This document shows, piece after piece, positions 27,762 through 36,022 of a stretch of DNA of 64,000 nucleotides. Made by a program: the position numbers and the translations under genes. The DNA is taken from assembly GCA_963834855.1 (NCBI GenBank), contig CAWIDH010000034.1, positions 1 through 64,000 of the forward strand, given 5' to 3'. This stretch comes from DATJKD01 sp963834855. Lineage in GTDB: Bacteria > Pseudomonadota > Gammaproteobacteria > Steroidobacterales > Steroidobacteraceae. The notes beneath the pieces are model-generated. The model was not told where the DNA came from, made no database searches, and was given only the letters and a program-made list of their open reading frames with translations. Within the stretch, counting starts at the first letter, position 1. Each line of letters begins with the position of its first letter.

Positions 27762-28085
27762 TCAGGTTGACAGGACGTCGTGCCAGTCGGGATGCCGCTT
27801 GAACTGCGCGTTTGCGAACGGGCAGAGCGGGATGATGCGAAAGCCCTCGCGGCGGGCATCGGCAACGGCGCGTTCGACCAGCACCTGCCCGACGCCCTGC
27901 CCGCGCAGCGCATCCGGCACTTCGGTGTGGTCGATGATGATCAGGGTCGGCGAGGCGCGCGAGTACGTCATTTCCGCTTCGTGGCCATCGACGGTGCCGA
28001 CCCAGCGCCCGCCGGTGGCCCGATCCTCACGTGACACCTGTTCCGGCATCAGTCGTCGTCCGGGTTGGCTTCGATCCTGGCTCAT
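27762..28085 (-). CDS. small GNAT-family N-acetyltransferase
   Basis: Short YjdJ/COG2388-type acetyltransferase-like protein, 107 aa. Core: TLIIIDHTEVPDALRGQGVG, the acetyl-CoA loop, then LVERAVADARREGFRIIPLCPFAN, and HPDWHDVL near the end. Substrate unknown. Nine bases downstream of the MazG-like gene, likely one operon. Confidence 0.85.
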   Translation of the reverse strand: MSQDRSQPGRRLMPEQVSREDRATGGRWVGTVDGHEAEMTYSRASPTLIIIDHTEVPDALRGQGVGQVLVERAVADARREGFRIIPLCPFANAQFKRHPDWHDVLST

Positions 28086-28094
28086 GGCTGCATC

Positions 28095-28451
28095 CTACAG
28101 GTCGGTGTACTTGCGGCTGTGTCCACGTGACTGGTCGACTGGGTACTTCTCGCCGTTCAAGTCGATCTTGCGATGCGCCGCGGCCACGAGGTCGATGTCC
28201 AGCTTGTCCGCAAGCCGGACGAGATAGAGCAGCACGTCCGCCAGTTCCAGCGCGACCTCCTCGCGCGTCGCCGGCGGCAGTTCCCGGCTCTGCGCCTCCG
28301 TCAGCCACTGGAAGTGCTCGAGCAGCTCGGCGGCCTCCGCGGCGACGGCCATCGCAAGGTTCTTCGGCGAGTGAAACTGGTCCCAGTCGCGGTCGCGGGC
28401 GAACGCGGCAAGTCGTTCGCGAATGTCGTCGAATACTGGCCGTGAGTTCAT
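28095..28451 (-). CDS. MazG-like nucleotide pyrophosphohydrolase
   Basis: All-alpha NTP pyrophosphatase of the dCTPase (RS21-C6) type, 118 aa, probably removing non-canonical dNTPs. Metal-binding acids in AEAAELLEHFQWL (ExxE) and EVALELADVLLYLVRLAD (ExxD). Starts MNSRPVFDDIRERLAAF. First gene of a pair with the small acetyltransferase. Confidence 0.88.
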   Translation of the reverse strand: MNSRPVFDDIRERLAAFARDRDWDQFHSPKNLAMAVAAEAAELLEHFQWLTEAQSRELPPATREEVALELADVLLYLVRLADKLDIDLVAAAHRKIDLNGEKYPVDQSRGHSRKYTDL

Positions 28452-28534
28452 GCGCGACGTCTCCTTGACGCGAGCGTGCCCCGGCCCGGGCCGTCGTTCA
28501 ACCTCGAGTCACCGTCGGCGGGATCCCCGGTTGT

Positions 28535-28717
28535 GTGACGGCCGTCCGCATCACGCGCGTCTTCATGATCGACATCGAAACCTGCCGTCGCTGCGGCGGC
28601 AAGCTCCGGGTCATCGCGAGTATCGAAGAGCCGGCCATCATCGAGCGGATTCTCGATCACCTCGGCCGAATGAGCGAGCCGCTCGATCGGGCTTACGCGC
28701 CGAGACCCGCAGTGTGA
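28535..28717 (+). pseudogene. IS91-family transposase, C-terminal remnant
   Basis: About 60 codons resemble the end of IS91/IS801-type Y2 transposases: RVFMIDIETCRRCGGKLRVI, with the Cys pair of the family's C-terminal zinc motif, then EEPAIIERILDHLGR. Nothing of the catalytic part is present, and upstream sequence in this frame is not transposase-like. It marks an old transposition event between the MazG-like gene and the beta-barrel gene. Confidence 0.7.
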
Positions 28718-29084
28718 AGCGCCGACTAACGGCCCATGACCGCTCCGAGGACCGAGACCCGACGAGAGAGGGCGGGTCTGTCCCGGATCGGAGCAGCGTC
28801 CGAAAGCTCATGCGTTTCTCGATGCCGCCGGAGATTCGACAAGCTACATCGAGCGCCGTCGCGTCCGTTGCCCGCCCCGCGCGCTCGCTTCACTTCACAA
28901 CTCGACCCTCCCCGCGATGGCAGGCCAACGCAGCGTGTTTGAATAGCCTATGCCCAAGCAGCGCGGGCAGGTTGCTCGCCTTCGTCGTGCCTGCGGAGGG
29001 CTGGCCAGCTGGCCAGCCCTCCGCATCGAGCACGTCTGGTATCTGTCAGTCGCGAGCGTTGCGCTGCAGACCTTTACCAGCCTG
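28718..29084. other. gene-free stretch after the transposase remnant
   Basis: About 370 bp without a credible gene. It contains a perfect 34-bp palindrome at 28992-29025 and is otherwise probably IS-derived or decayed sequence. Confidence 0.45.
28992..29025. repeat. perfect 34-bp palindrome
   Basis: 17-bp arms with no spacer: TGCGGAGGGCTGGCCAG and its exact complement. It is 59 bp past the stop of the minus-strand beta-barrel gene. No T-run on either side, so an ordinary intrinsic terminator is unlikely; it may be an IS end, a protein-binding site or a cruciform-forming element. Confidence 0.75.
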
Positions 29085-29714
29085 CTACTGCTTCGCCACG
29101 CGCTGGCTGCCAGAGCCCCCGAAGTTCCAGCGCATGCCCACGCCGTAGGTCGTGACGTCGTCGCCGAACTCGCCCTCGGCGAAGGCCGAGAACTGGTCCG
29201 TGAAGAACCAGCGCGCCGCGGCGCCGAGTGAGGTGTCATCGCCGCTATCCGAGAAGTCGGTGTAGTTGACGGCGCCCTCGAGCTCGAACTGCTGCGACAC
29301 GCGGCCGCGCAGACCGAAGCCGAGCAGGAATCCGTCGTCGTCCACGCTGAAGCCGCCCAGCCCCGGCACCGAAACCTCTACCTCGGCGCTGACGTAACCG
29401 AGCTTGCCGTAGAGATCGGCGCTGTCGGACAGCGACCACGCGTAGCCGCCGCCGAGCGTGAAGGTCGCATAGTCGACGTCGACGCCACCGGACTCGGCGC
29501 TCTGGTCGGCGTAGGTGCCGAACAGGAACGCCTGGTCGGTGATCTCGAGCGAGCCACGCAGCGCAAAGCCGTCGAGATCCTCGTCAACCCCGTCGATGTC
29601 GGTGGTGACGTAGGCGAAGTCGGCGTATGAGTAGGTGACATCGTCGGCAGCATTAGCGGTGGCGGCCAGGCCCAGGGACGCGGCAACCAGCGCGGAAAGT
29701 AATTTCGAACGCAT
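29085..29714 (-). CDS. outer-membrane beta-barrel protein
   Basis: Exported 209-aa protein. Start MRSKLLSALVAASLGLA chosen because AAGGAG lies 6 bases upstream; signal peptide cleaved near TANA-ADD. The mature part is a run of alternating amphipathic strands (VTYSYADFAYV, AFLFGTYADQ, FTLGGGYAWSL, FLLGFGLRGRV, FELEGAVNYTDF, TTYGVGMRWNF), as in small porin-like barrels of about eight or more strands. Specific role unknown. Confidence 0.8.
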   Translation of the reverse strand: MRSKLLSALVAASLGLAATANAADDVTYSYADFAYVTTDIDGVDEDLDGFALRGSLEITDQAFLFGTYADQSAESGGVDVDYATFTLGGGYAWSLSDSADLYGKLGYVSAEVEVSVPGLGGFSVDDDGFLLGFGLRGRVSQQFELEGAVNYTDFSDSGDDTSLGAAARWFFTDQFSAFAEGEFGDDVTTYGVGMRWNFGGSGSQRVAKQ

Positions 29715-30039
29715 ACACACTCCTTGATGTGGTGGAACCATCCGCCGCGAGCGCAAGCCTGACTCCGGTCGAGCTCCCGGGTGGAGCGAAGCCTAGTTCC
29801 GTCGTGCCGGCATGCCCAACGATGGGCCCCGAATGGGCCCGGAAGTGTGAGGCTGATCACTGAGCCGGGATCGCCGAGGTGCGGCGCGGGGTCGGCAGCC
29901 GTCTGGCCGACGGCCTGCCCCGCCGTCGCTGCGCCGCATGCGTTTCGAGTTCGGCCGGTAAGATTCGGCCCGTAAGACGAGTCCGTGCATCGACACGGGC
30001 CCGGAGGGCAACCTCCGGGCCCTTCTTCGTCGCTGCGGG
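29715..30039. other. gene-free stretch between barrel protein and anti-sigma gene
   Basis: About 325 bp. Near the barrel gene it holds that gene's ribosome site (CTCCTT on the plus strand, 29720-29725). The only other structure seen is the strong hairpin at 29997-30022. Confidence 0.45.
29997..30022 (+). terminator. strong hairpin with GCAA loop, terminator-like
   Basis: GGGCCCGGAGG, loop GCAA, CCTCCGGGCCC: 11 perfect pairs and a GNRA tetraloop, followed on the plus strand by TTCTTCGT. The T-bias points to the plus strand, though no plus-strand gene precedes it; it also lies 18 bp beyond the minus-strand anti-sigma gene and may serve that transcript. Confidence 0.6.
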
Positions 30040-30822
30040 TCACTGCCCTCGCCACCCGGCGTCGATGGCCCGTCGTTCCGCAGCTGGGTCCAGCGTCTCG
30101 CCGTCGATCGCAGCCTCGACAGCCGCAATGACCGCCGGCGGCAACGCCGCGCCCGCCATGCGATAGCCGCCCGCATCGCTGGTCGGCATCGCGGCTTCCG
30201 CGAGCACCCGCATTCGCCATCCGTCGCCGTCCGCGTCGCGGCACGCGAGCCCGCCGAGCCTGCGGTCGTCGCCAGCTACGAAGGCGCGACAATACTCGCC
30301 GCTGGTCGCCCGGAAACTCAGCGTGACGACGATTCCGTCCCGCGAGACCGGTCGACCGGACGGCTGTTCGGTCAGCGCCTTCGCGAGCGCGCCACGCGCG
30401 ACCAGTTCGCCGTCGCGGTTGGCGAACAATGCACCCCCGCCACCATCGAACGGGATCAGGCGCGCGATCAGGAGTCCCGCCACGATGCTGGCCGCCATCG
30501 CGCCCCATTCTCGCGGACCCCAGCGACGCGTGGTGGGACCAGCCTTCGCATCTCTCGCCTGCGCAAGATCGACGACCCTGGGTGGCACATTCGCCGCAGC
30601 CGGCCCGGAATCGCCCACGGCCTCGAGCAATCGCTCGGGCAGCGGCTCGGTGAGCTCGGCGTCGAATGCCGCCCGCAGCCTGCGACGCAACTCGCGGTGT
30701 CGCGCCACGATCGCCGCCAACTCCGGGTCGCGGGCCATCGCCGCCTCCACATCCCTGCGGCCGGCCTCATCGAGCTCGCCGTCGGCATAGGCCATCAGGG
30801 TCTCGTCGCTGGGTCTCGTCAT
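30040..30822 (-). CDS. anti-sigma factor, membrane-anchored
   Basis: Partner of the ECF sigma factor encoded directly upstream with an ATGA overlap. 260 aa: N-terminal zinc-finger-less anti-sigma region (DETLMAYADGELDEAGRRDVEAA), one membrane helix (WGAMAASIVAGLLIARLIPF) near residue 115, and a periplasmic domain with CRAFVAGDD and GLACRD. It should hold the sigma factor inactive until an envelope signal arrives. Confidence 0.85.
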   Translation of the reverse strand: MTRPSDETLMAYADGELDEAGRRDVEAAMARDPELAAIVARHRELRRRLRAAFDAELTEPLPERLLEAVGDSGPAAANVPPRVVDLAQARDAKAGPTTRRWGPREWGAMAASIVAGLLIARLIPFDGGGGALFANRDGELVARGALAKALTEQPSGRPVSRDGIVVTLSFRATSGEYCRAFVAGDDRRLGGLACRDADGDGWRMRVLAEAAMPTSDAGGYRMAGAALPPAVIAAVEAAIDGETLDPAAERRAIDAGWRGQ

Positions 30823-31319
30823 TCGCCGCCTCCTCGTTCGAGGATGGCCTGCAGTGCGTCGCGGCCGCGCGCGAGGCGGCTCGTCAGCGTACCGATCGGC
30901 ACGTTCATCGCTTCTGCGGCCTCCTTGTACGAGAGTCCTTCGATCAACACCAGCGCAATGGCACTGCGTTGCTCTTCCGGCAGGCGCGCCAGCGCCGCGT
31001 GTACCGCCATCATCTCGATCTCCCGGTCCATCACCGCCTCGCCCACGTGCTCGCCTGCCTCTTCAGGTGCGAAGACCGTGCTGCGCCGACCGCGGGCGCG
31101 CAGCTCGTCGAGCCAGGCATTGCGCAGGATCCCGAACAGCCAGGCATCGAGCCGCGACCCGGGCTGCCACTGCGCATGACGCGCCAGTGCACGCTCGACG
31201 GCGAGCTGCACCAGGTCGTCGGCATCGTGCACGTTGCGTGTCAGCGTCCGGGCATACCTCCGAAGCCGCGGCAGCAGTGCCACCAGCTCGGTGCGCATCC
31301 TGTCGGGAACGGAACTCAT
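30819..31319 (-). CDS. ECF RNA polymerase sigma factor
   Basis: Extracytoplasmic-function sigma factor. Start taken at MSSVPDRMRTELVALL (166 aa); in-frame starts at 31346 and 31361 would add up to 14 residues, and none has a clear ribosome site. Region 2: YARTLTRNVHDADDLVQLAV and DAWLFGILRNAWLDELR. Region 4: LARLPEEQRSAIALVLIEGL and SYKEAAEAMNVPIGTLTSRL. Translationally coupled to the anti-sigma gene. Confidence 0.93.
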   Translation of the reverse strand: MSSVPDRMRTELVALLPRLRRYARTLTRNVHDADDLVQLAVERALARHAQWQPGSRLDAWLFGILRNAWLDELRARGRRSTVFAPEEAGEHVGEAVMDREIEMMAVHAALARLPEEQRSAIALVLIEGLSYKEAAEAMNVPIGTLTSRLARGRDALQAILERGGGE

Positions 31320-31657
31320 GCGATCATCTGCAATACGTTCGCGCATCGCAGTTTGTTCCACCGCGGCGCCACGCGAGAATCCAGCCGAGGTGAGCGCCGG
31401 ACAGGATCAAGCGTGATTTCGCTGTCCAGAGCATGAAGGAGGTCCTGAAAGGGACGGCGGAGCCCGGCGGATCGTAGGTTCGCGCAGGAGCGGCCGCAAC
31501 CTGGACGCCGACGCGGTACGAGTGAACCGTGGACGGAATCTCCTTTCGCAGGGAATTCTTCCGCAGGGAAGTCTGTCGACGCCCCGAACGTATTGCAGGA
31601 AGGACCGCGCGCCCGCAGTGCTAGCATCCCGCCGGCCTGTCGTGGACGTGGGATCGA
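31320..31657. other. divergent intergenic region, ECF sigma / S8 peptidase
   Basis: About 340 bp without a gene. Two direct copies of CGCAGGGAA at 31547-31555 and 31562-31570 (start to start 15 bp), separated around GAATTC, are the only repeated motif I see; they could be regulatory. No clear ECF-type promoter pair was found. Confidence 0.4.
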
Positions 31658-33010
31658 GTGCACATCGTGAGCCATGGCCCTTCGAAGAGCGCCGCGCGAC
31701 GTAGAAGAGTCGTGCGTGAACGACGCCTGCCCGCTGCGCTCGTCCTGCTCGCGCTGGCCGCACCCGTCGTGCAGGCACAGGGCCTTCCCTCCCTGCCCGT
31801 CGTGCCCGGCACGCAGCTCCCGGTCGAACTGCCGATTGAGCTGCCCGACACTCGCAGCCTCGGGCTCGATCGACTGACGGACCTGCGCAAATTGCGCATC
31901 GAGGCGTTGATCCGCGACAACCGTGACACGATCGAGGCCGATCCGCAGGGCGCACCGATCGTCCGTCACGAATTGCTTGCGCTCGCGCCGTCCGAAACGG
32001 CCGTGGCCGGCGCCGTCGCGGCCGGGTTCGGCATCGCAAGACGCGAGGCGCTGGCCGGTCTCGAAGGCGAGATGGTCGTGCTGCTTGCACCCGAACGGAT
32101 GTCCACACGGCGTGCGCTGGCGACTCTGCGCAAGCTCGACCCGCTTGGCACCTACGAGTACAACCACATCTACCTCGAAAGCGACGCGATGCCGGCGGCG
32201 GCGGTCCGCAGCGGTGCGATCGAGCACGAAGGCGCGCCTTCGACCGCGAACCGCGTGAACCTCGGTCTGATCGACGGAGGCGTGGACGGCGCGCATCCAG
32301 CCTTCGCGGCCGCGTCAGTCGTGCAATACGGCTGCGACGGCGCGCGCGTGCCCAGCATGCACGGCACGGCTGTCGCCTCGCTCCTGGTCGGACGTGCGGC
32401 GCGATTCAGCGGCGCGGCGCCGGATGCGGCGCTCTTCGCATTCGATGTGTACTGTGGCCGGGCAACGGGCGGCGCGGCCGATGCGATCGCACACGCGTTC
32501 GCCGCGCTCGCGCGCGAGCGCGTGGCGGTCATCAATGTGAGCCTGGTCGGTCCACGCAACGCCATCGTCGAGCGGATGGTCGGTCGCGCCATCGCTCAAG
32601 GCACGCTCGTTGTTGCAGCGGTCGGCAACGACGGCCCGGGTGCGCCGCCGCTCTACCCCGCGGCAAACCCCGACGTCATCGCGATCACGGGCGTGGATCG
32701 CAGGCGCCACGTCCTCCCTGAGGCGGGCCGCGGCGAGCACGTGGATTTCGCCGCGCCCGGCGCAGACCTGGCGGCGGCAGGCGCTGACGGAGGCTTCCAG
32801 CCCGTGCGCGGCACGTCGTTCGCCGCGCCGCTCGTCGCCGGTCTGCTCGCGATTTCGATGCGCGAGGCCGGTATGGACAACGCGGAGCGCGCCGTTGCGA
32901 TGCTGACGGCTGAGGCGATCGATCTCGGACCGCGTGGCGTCGACCCGCGTTATGGTAAAGGCCTCGTCGGCGAGGCGCTGCGCGTCGACCCGGCCATTGC
33001 CATGCAGTGA
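31658..33010 (+). CDS. secreted S8 (subtilisin-like) serine peptidase
   Basis: 450-aa exported protease with GTG start. A basic N-terminus leads to a signal segment (LPAALVLLALAAPVVQAQ). An N-terminal propeptide-like region (about 45-190) precedes the catalytic domain. Triad: Asp in LGLIDGGVDGAHP, His in SMHGTAVASLL, Ser in RGTSFAAPLVAG; oxyanion Asn in VAAVGNDGPG. The domain lacks long inserts. It is divergent from the ECF sigma gene and might be a target of it (inference). Confidence 0.92.
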   Translation: MHIVSHGPSKSAARRRRVVRERRLPAALVLLALAAPVVQAQGLPSLPVVPGTQLPVELPIELPDTRSLGLDRLTDLRKLRIEALIRDNRDTIEADPQGAPIVRHELLALAPSETAVAGAVAAGFGIARREALAGLEGEMVVLLAPERMSTRRALATLRKLDPLGTYEYNHIYLESDAMPAAAVRSGAIEHEGAPSTANRVNLGLIDGGVDGAHPAFAAASVVQYGCDGARVPSMHGTAVASLLVGRAARFSGAAPDAALFAFDVYCGRATGGAADAIAHAFAALARERVAVINVSLVGPRNAIVERMVGRAIAQGTLVVAAVGNDGPGAPPLYPAANPDVIAITGVDRRRHVLPEAGRGEHVDFAAPGADLAAAGADGGFQPVRGTSFAAPLVAGLLAISMREAGMDNAERAVAMLTAEAIDLGPRGVDPRYGKGLVGEALRVDPAIAMQ

Positions 33011-33093
33011 TCCTTCAGGGAAGAAATCCGGCCGCCCGATCGTTCCTGCTCATGAAGGCCGCGGATCCACCGTGTGCCAGCAGGAGAACGATC

Positions 33094-33834
33094 ATGATGA
33101 AGTCACGCTTGTTCCTCGCGCCGGCCGCGCTGGCCTGCGTGCTCGCGACCGCCCCGGCGGTGCATGCCCAGGTGCTCAGTGGCGCCGGTACCGGCGCGCT
33201 CGGCGGCACCCTGTCCGGCGGGCTCGGAGGTGTCAGCAGTGCGACCGATGTCGGCTTGACGAGCTCTGGCAGTATTTCCCACGCTGGCGGCATTGGTCGC
33301 GAGGCCCGGGGCCGCCTGGGCGAAGCCAGTGCCGGGGCAGGCTCGCGCGTGCGGGGCGCGGTGGAGAGGACGCGCGCGGCGTCGCAGTCAGCCGCCTCGA
33401 CGGGCAGCGACGTCACCGCCGATGCAGCCGCAGCTGCGGCCGCAAACACCGCATCGGCAACGGTGCCCTCGTCCCTGTCCATGGATGCGACCGCTGCGGG
33501 CGCCGCCAATGCGGCCGCCTCGTCCACGGAGCGGACTGCAGGCCAGGCGGCGAAGGATGCACCGACGCCGACGAACGGGAAGCGCGAGCTCCTCGACGCG
33601 GGTGCGACAAGCGACCAGAGCCTCTCCGGCTCCACGGCTCTCGACGCGATCCCGGCTCCTGTGTCGGAGCCCGCCAGGAAGGATGAATCGGGCGAACGGC
33701 GCACGCCGCGTGTCTCGACGGGCGCGCATGCGGCCGGATCGGCGAAGGGCGTCGCGAGCGCAACCGGACCGACCGCCTCGGGTCAGGCCAGCGCCGGCGG
33801 CTCCGTTGCGGCCGACGCCGAGGTCGAGCACTGA
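33094..33834 (+). CDS. Ala/Gly/Ser/Thr-rich exported protein, unknown
   Basis: 246 aa after ATG 33094 (AGGAG eight bases upstream). Signal peptide MMKSRLFLAPAALACVLATA with cleavage near VHAQ. The mature chain is low complexity, dominated by Ala, Gly, Ser and Thr, with short Gly-Gly repeats (GTGALGGTLSGGLGGVSS) and no recognisable domain. Could be a surface or matrix protein; I cannot assign a function. A strong terminator follows. Confidence 0.6.
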   Translation: MMKSRLFLAPAALACVLATAPAVHAQVLSGAGTGALGGTLSGGLGGVSSATDVGLTSSGSISHAGGIGREARGRLGEASAGAGSRVRGAVERTRAASQSAASTGSDVTADAAAAAAANTASATVPSSLSMDATAAGAANAAASSTERTAGQAAKDAPTPTNGKRELLDAGATSDQSLSGSTALDAIPAPVSEPARKDESGERRTPRVSTGAHAAGSAKGVASATGPTASGQASAGGSVAADAEVEH

Positions 33835-33861
33835 TCGAGGCTCGATGGCTGGCGAGCACCT

Positions 33862-33894
33862 GGCGGCGGGGCGCATCGCGCCCCGCCGCCACTT
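33862..33894 (+). terminator. intrinsic terminator of the Ala-rich protein gene
   Basis: A perfect 13-bp stem GGCGGCGGGGCGC / GCGCCCCGCCGCC with loop ATC, followed by ACTTTT. 27 bp after the stop of the plus-strand gene and just before the convergent yqjK-like gene. Confidence 0.85.
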
Positions 33895-33898
33895 TTGC

Positions 33899-34177
33899 TC
33901 AGCGCGCGCCCAGTCCGAGCTGTCGCAGCAGGTTGATCACTGGCGCCGCCCGCGCGAGGCGGCCGGCGACGCCCGGTCGCGTCGCGAGGATTGCGATGCC
34001 GACCAGCGCCAGGGCCGACACCGCGCCGCCCCCGGTGAGGGCGCGCATCGTCGCGCTGCGAGGAAACCGGTCCGACTCGTGCGCGTCCTGCGGCAGCAGA
34101 ACGTCCCGAAACTCGGCGCGAGTCGCCGCCAGCTTCTCCCGCGCGTCCGCGGCGCGACCCAGTCTCTCGTCGATCAT
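33899..34177 (-). CDS. YqjK-like small membrane protein
   Basis: 92 aa starting MIDERLGRAADAREKLAATR, with one hydrophobic segment (GGGAVSALALVGIAILATR) near residue 60. Third gene of a yqjD-yqjE-yqjK-like set; its ATG overlaps the preceding stop (ATGA). Family assignment rests on position and size more than on sequence, so it is tentative. Confidence 0.6.
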   Translation of the reverse strand: MIDERLGRAADAREKLAATRAEFRDVLLPQDAHESDRFPRSATMRALTGGGAVSALALVGIAILATRPGVAGRLARAAPVINLLRQLGLGAR

Positions 34178-34572
34178 GAACGTTCCCCCCGCTCCTCGTC
34201 TTCCCGTACCGCCAGCACCTGCCGAAGCGTCTCGCGGTCCCGATTCCACTCGCTGCGCAGGCGCTCAAACGCCGGCCCCGCGTTCCGGCGCTCGCGCCGT
34301 GCGATCTCGCCGGCTGCGATGGCACCGGCGAGGAACACGAGTGCCAGGCCCGCGATGACCACGTGGCGATACGGGGTGTCCCACGCAAGCGTGATCAGCA
34401 GGCAGCAGCCCAGCAGGAGGGCGATACCAGTGGCAACGGCGCAGGCGGCCATCGCCACCATGCGCCGCTCCAGGCGCGCCACGATGCCGTCCAGCTCCTC
34501 GGTCGCCAGGTCGGCGTAACCGAGCGCATGCCGGGCCAGCACGGGAGCGATACGCGGCAGCGCGTACAGCAT
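34174..34572 (-). CDS. YqjE-like phage-holin-superfamily membrane protein
   Basis: 132 aa, two adjacent membrane helices (MVAMAACAVATGIALLLGC and HVVIAGLALVFLAGAIAAG) between charged ends, typical of the YqjE/holin-X family. ATG 34572 chosen; a GTG at 34578 would overlap the previous stop by 4 bp. Works presumably with the YqjD-like protein at the inner membrane; role unknown. Confidence 0.75.
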   Translation of the reverse strand: MLYALPRIAPVLARHALGYADLATEELDGIVARLERRMVAMAACAVATGIALLLGCCLLITLAWDTPYRHVVIAGLALVFLAGAIAAGEIARRERRNAGPAFERLRSEWNRDRETLRQVLAVREDEERGERS

Positions 34573-34574
34573 TC

Positions 34575-34934
34575 TCACCGCTGAATCCGCGTACTCAACA
34601 GCACCGCGATGGCGGCTCCTGCTGCGGCCGCGATGCCGACCGCCGACCACGGGTTCTCGTGCACGTAATGGTCGGTCTGCCGTGCCGTCTCGCGCGCGCG
34701 TTCCTGGCCGTTGTGCAGCGACGCCTTGGTCGCCGCGAGCGTGTGCTCGAGCTTTTCCCGTGCGCGGGCCAGCTTCGCATCGTCGAGATGAGCGACGCCT
34801 TTGATGAGCTCCTCGACGTCGGTGATCAGGTTGCGGAGCTCGCGAGAACCGGCACGCGCGGCTGTACGGGCCATCTCCTCCGCCGGCTGCATCGCCTCAT
34901 CCACACTATCCCTCAAATTGACATTGCTGTTCAT
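34575..34934 (-). CDS. DUF883 protein, YqjD/ElaB-like
   Basis: 119 aa: long helical region (MQPAEEMARTAARAGSREL, EKLEHTLAATKASLHNGQER) and a C-terminal membrane anchor (AVGIAAAAGAAIAVLLS) after the family motif VHENPWSAVG. ElaB/YqjD relatives bind ribosomes at the inner membrane in stationary phase; that function here is by homology only. First gene of the trio, with GGAGGG upstream. Confidence 0.85.
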   Translation of the reverse strand: MNSNVNLRDSVDEAMQPAEEMARTAARAGSRELRNLITDVEELIKGVAHLDDAKLARAREKLEHTLAATKASLHNGQERARETARQTDHYVHENPWSAVGIAAAAGAAIAVLLSTRIQR

Positions 34935-35058
34935 AGCCAGGCCCTCCTGAGCTGAAATCCTCGGGATGGAGACAACCACCCGTCCGATGGCTGGATTCCG
35001 ATTGGAGCACGCCTTGCCGACGCCGACAGTCGGCCCATCATGGCGGTTCGCGTAGGCG

Positions 35059-35892
35059 ATGGCTGACGCGGCGCTTCGCCCCGGCCTGCAGAGCCTCGCC
35101 CGGATCGCGGCGGTCCAGCGCACACTTGCCGTGGACTCCGATTGGGTACACTGCTTTCCCCGGGCAGCGGTGGCGAACAGCGCTGCCCGCCAGCGGAGCG
35201 TGGCGAACACCGTGAACCCTCCGGACGGCCTCGCGACGGCGCAGCGACGCGCGAACGGCCGGAGCGTCGAGGCAGCGCGTTACGTGCTCTTGTGCAGGAT
35301 CCTGCCCGCCCTGCGCCACGCGCTCGTGGGCGAACTTCAAGCCCTGCGGTTCGGCGTGAACCTCGCACGCGTCAGCTGCGGGAATCCGGGTTCCGGAGAC
35401 GACGCGACGCTGGCAATCGCCCGGCTCGGCGAGCAGGTTGGCAGGGGCATCAGCCGCACGGAGGCGCTCACCGGCTGGGTCCATCCCGACGCGGCCGCGA
35501 CCATTGCGATCGAACAGGCGGTACAGGAGTGCCTCGAACTCGTCCGGACGGAATGGAGCGTGCGGGGCATCGAGCTTGTCACCCATCTGGATGCGAGTCA
35601 GCGGATGGTGAGCAGCTGGGCGTTCCGCGAGGTGCTCGCTGCGATGCTCGTCGCGCTGGGCGATGCCATGCCGGGCGCAGCCGACGTCACCTTGAGGATA
35701 GGCGGTCGAGGCGGCAATCTCGTCGTGTCGATTCGCGGCCGCGCGGCCGTCCGCAGCGGCGACCCGCCGCGGGCGGCGTATCCGCGGCGACTGCGCTGGG
35801 ACGACGCCCGCGCGCTGGCGTGCGCCCATGCCGTGGCCTGGGCCCGGCGCGGCGACCGCGCAATCGCCTGGTTCGGCGCGCGCTCCGAATGA
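35059..35892 (+). CDS. degenerate histidine-kinase-like protein
   Basis: 277 aa, start at MADAALRPGLQSL (later starts possible). Residues about 75-105 (LLCRILPALRHALVGELQAL) resemble a dimerisation/phospho-acceptor helix with a His. Residues about 155-235 resemble the start of a kinase ATP-binding domain (ELVRTEWSVRGIELVTHLD, AAMLVALGDAMPG), but the N-box Asn and the G-boxes are missing. It is therefore unlikely to bind ATP normally. It sits directly before a complete hybrid kinase and may act as a phosphotransfer or dimerisation partner (inference). Confidence 0.55.
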   Translation: MADAALRPGLQSLARIAAVQRTLAVDSDWVHCFPRAAVANSAARQRSVANTVNPPDGLATAQRRANGRSVEAARYVLLCRILPALRHALVGELQALRFGVNLARVSCGNPGSGDDATLAIARLGEQVGRGISRTEALTGWVHPDAAATIAIEQAVQECLELVRTEWSVRGIELVTHLDASQRMVSSWAFREVLAAMLVALGDAMPGAADVTLRIGGRGGNLVVSIRGRAAVRSGDPPRAAYPRRLRWDDARALACAHAVAWARRGDRAIAWFGARSE

Positions 35893-36022
35893 GCGCACGC
35901 CCCCGCCCCACCCGGTTCAACCCCGACGCCGCCGGACGTATGATTCTGTGTCCAGAGCGCGATGCACCGAAACGTACGCTGCGCGACAAACCACCGGGCC
36001 GACAGACCGGCACAGGAGCAGG

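Noticed and set aside
35003..35018. sigma54-like site TGGAGCACGCCTTGCC before the degenerate kinase gene
   Set aside because: GG and GC have the right spacing but the -24 box is poor; likely chance in GC-rich DNA.
35038..35898. 286-codon open frame opposite the degenerate kinase gene
   Set aside because: Its composition is that of an antisense shadow, while the plus strand shows kinase-like segments.
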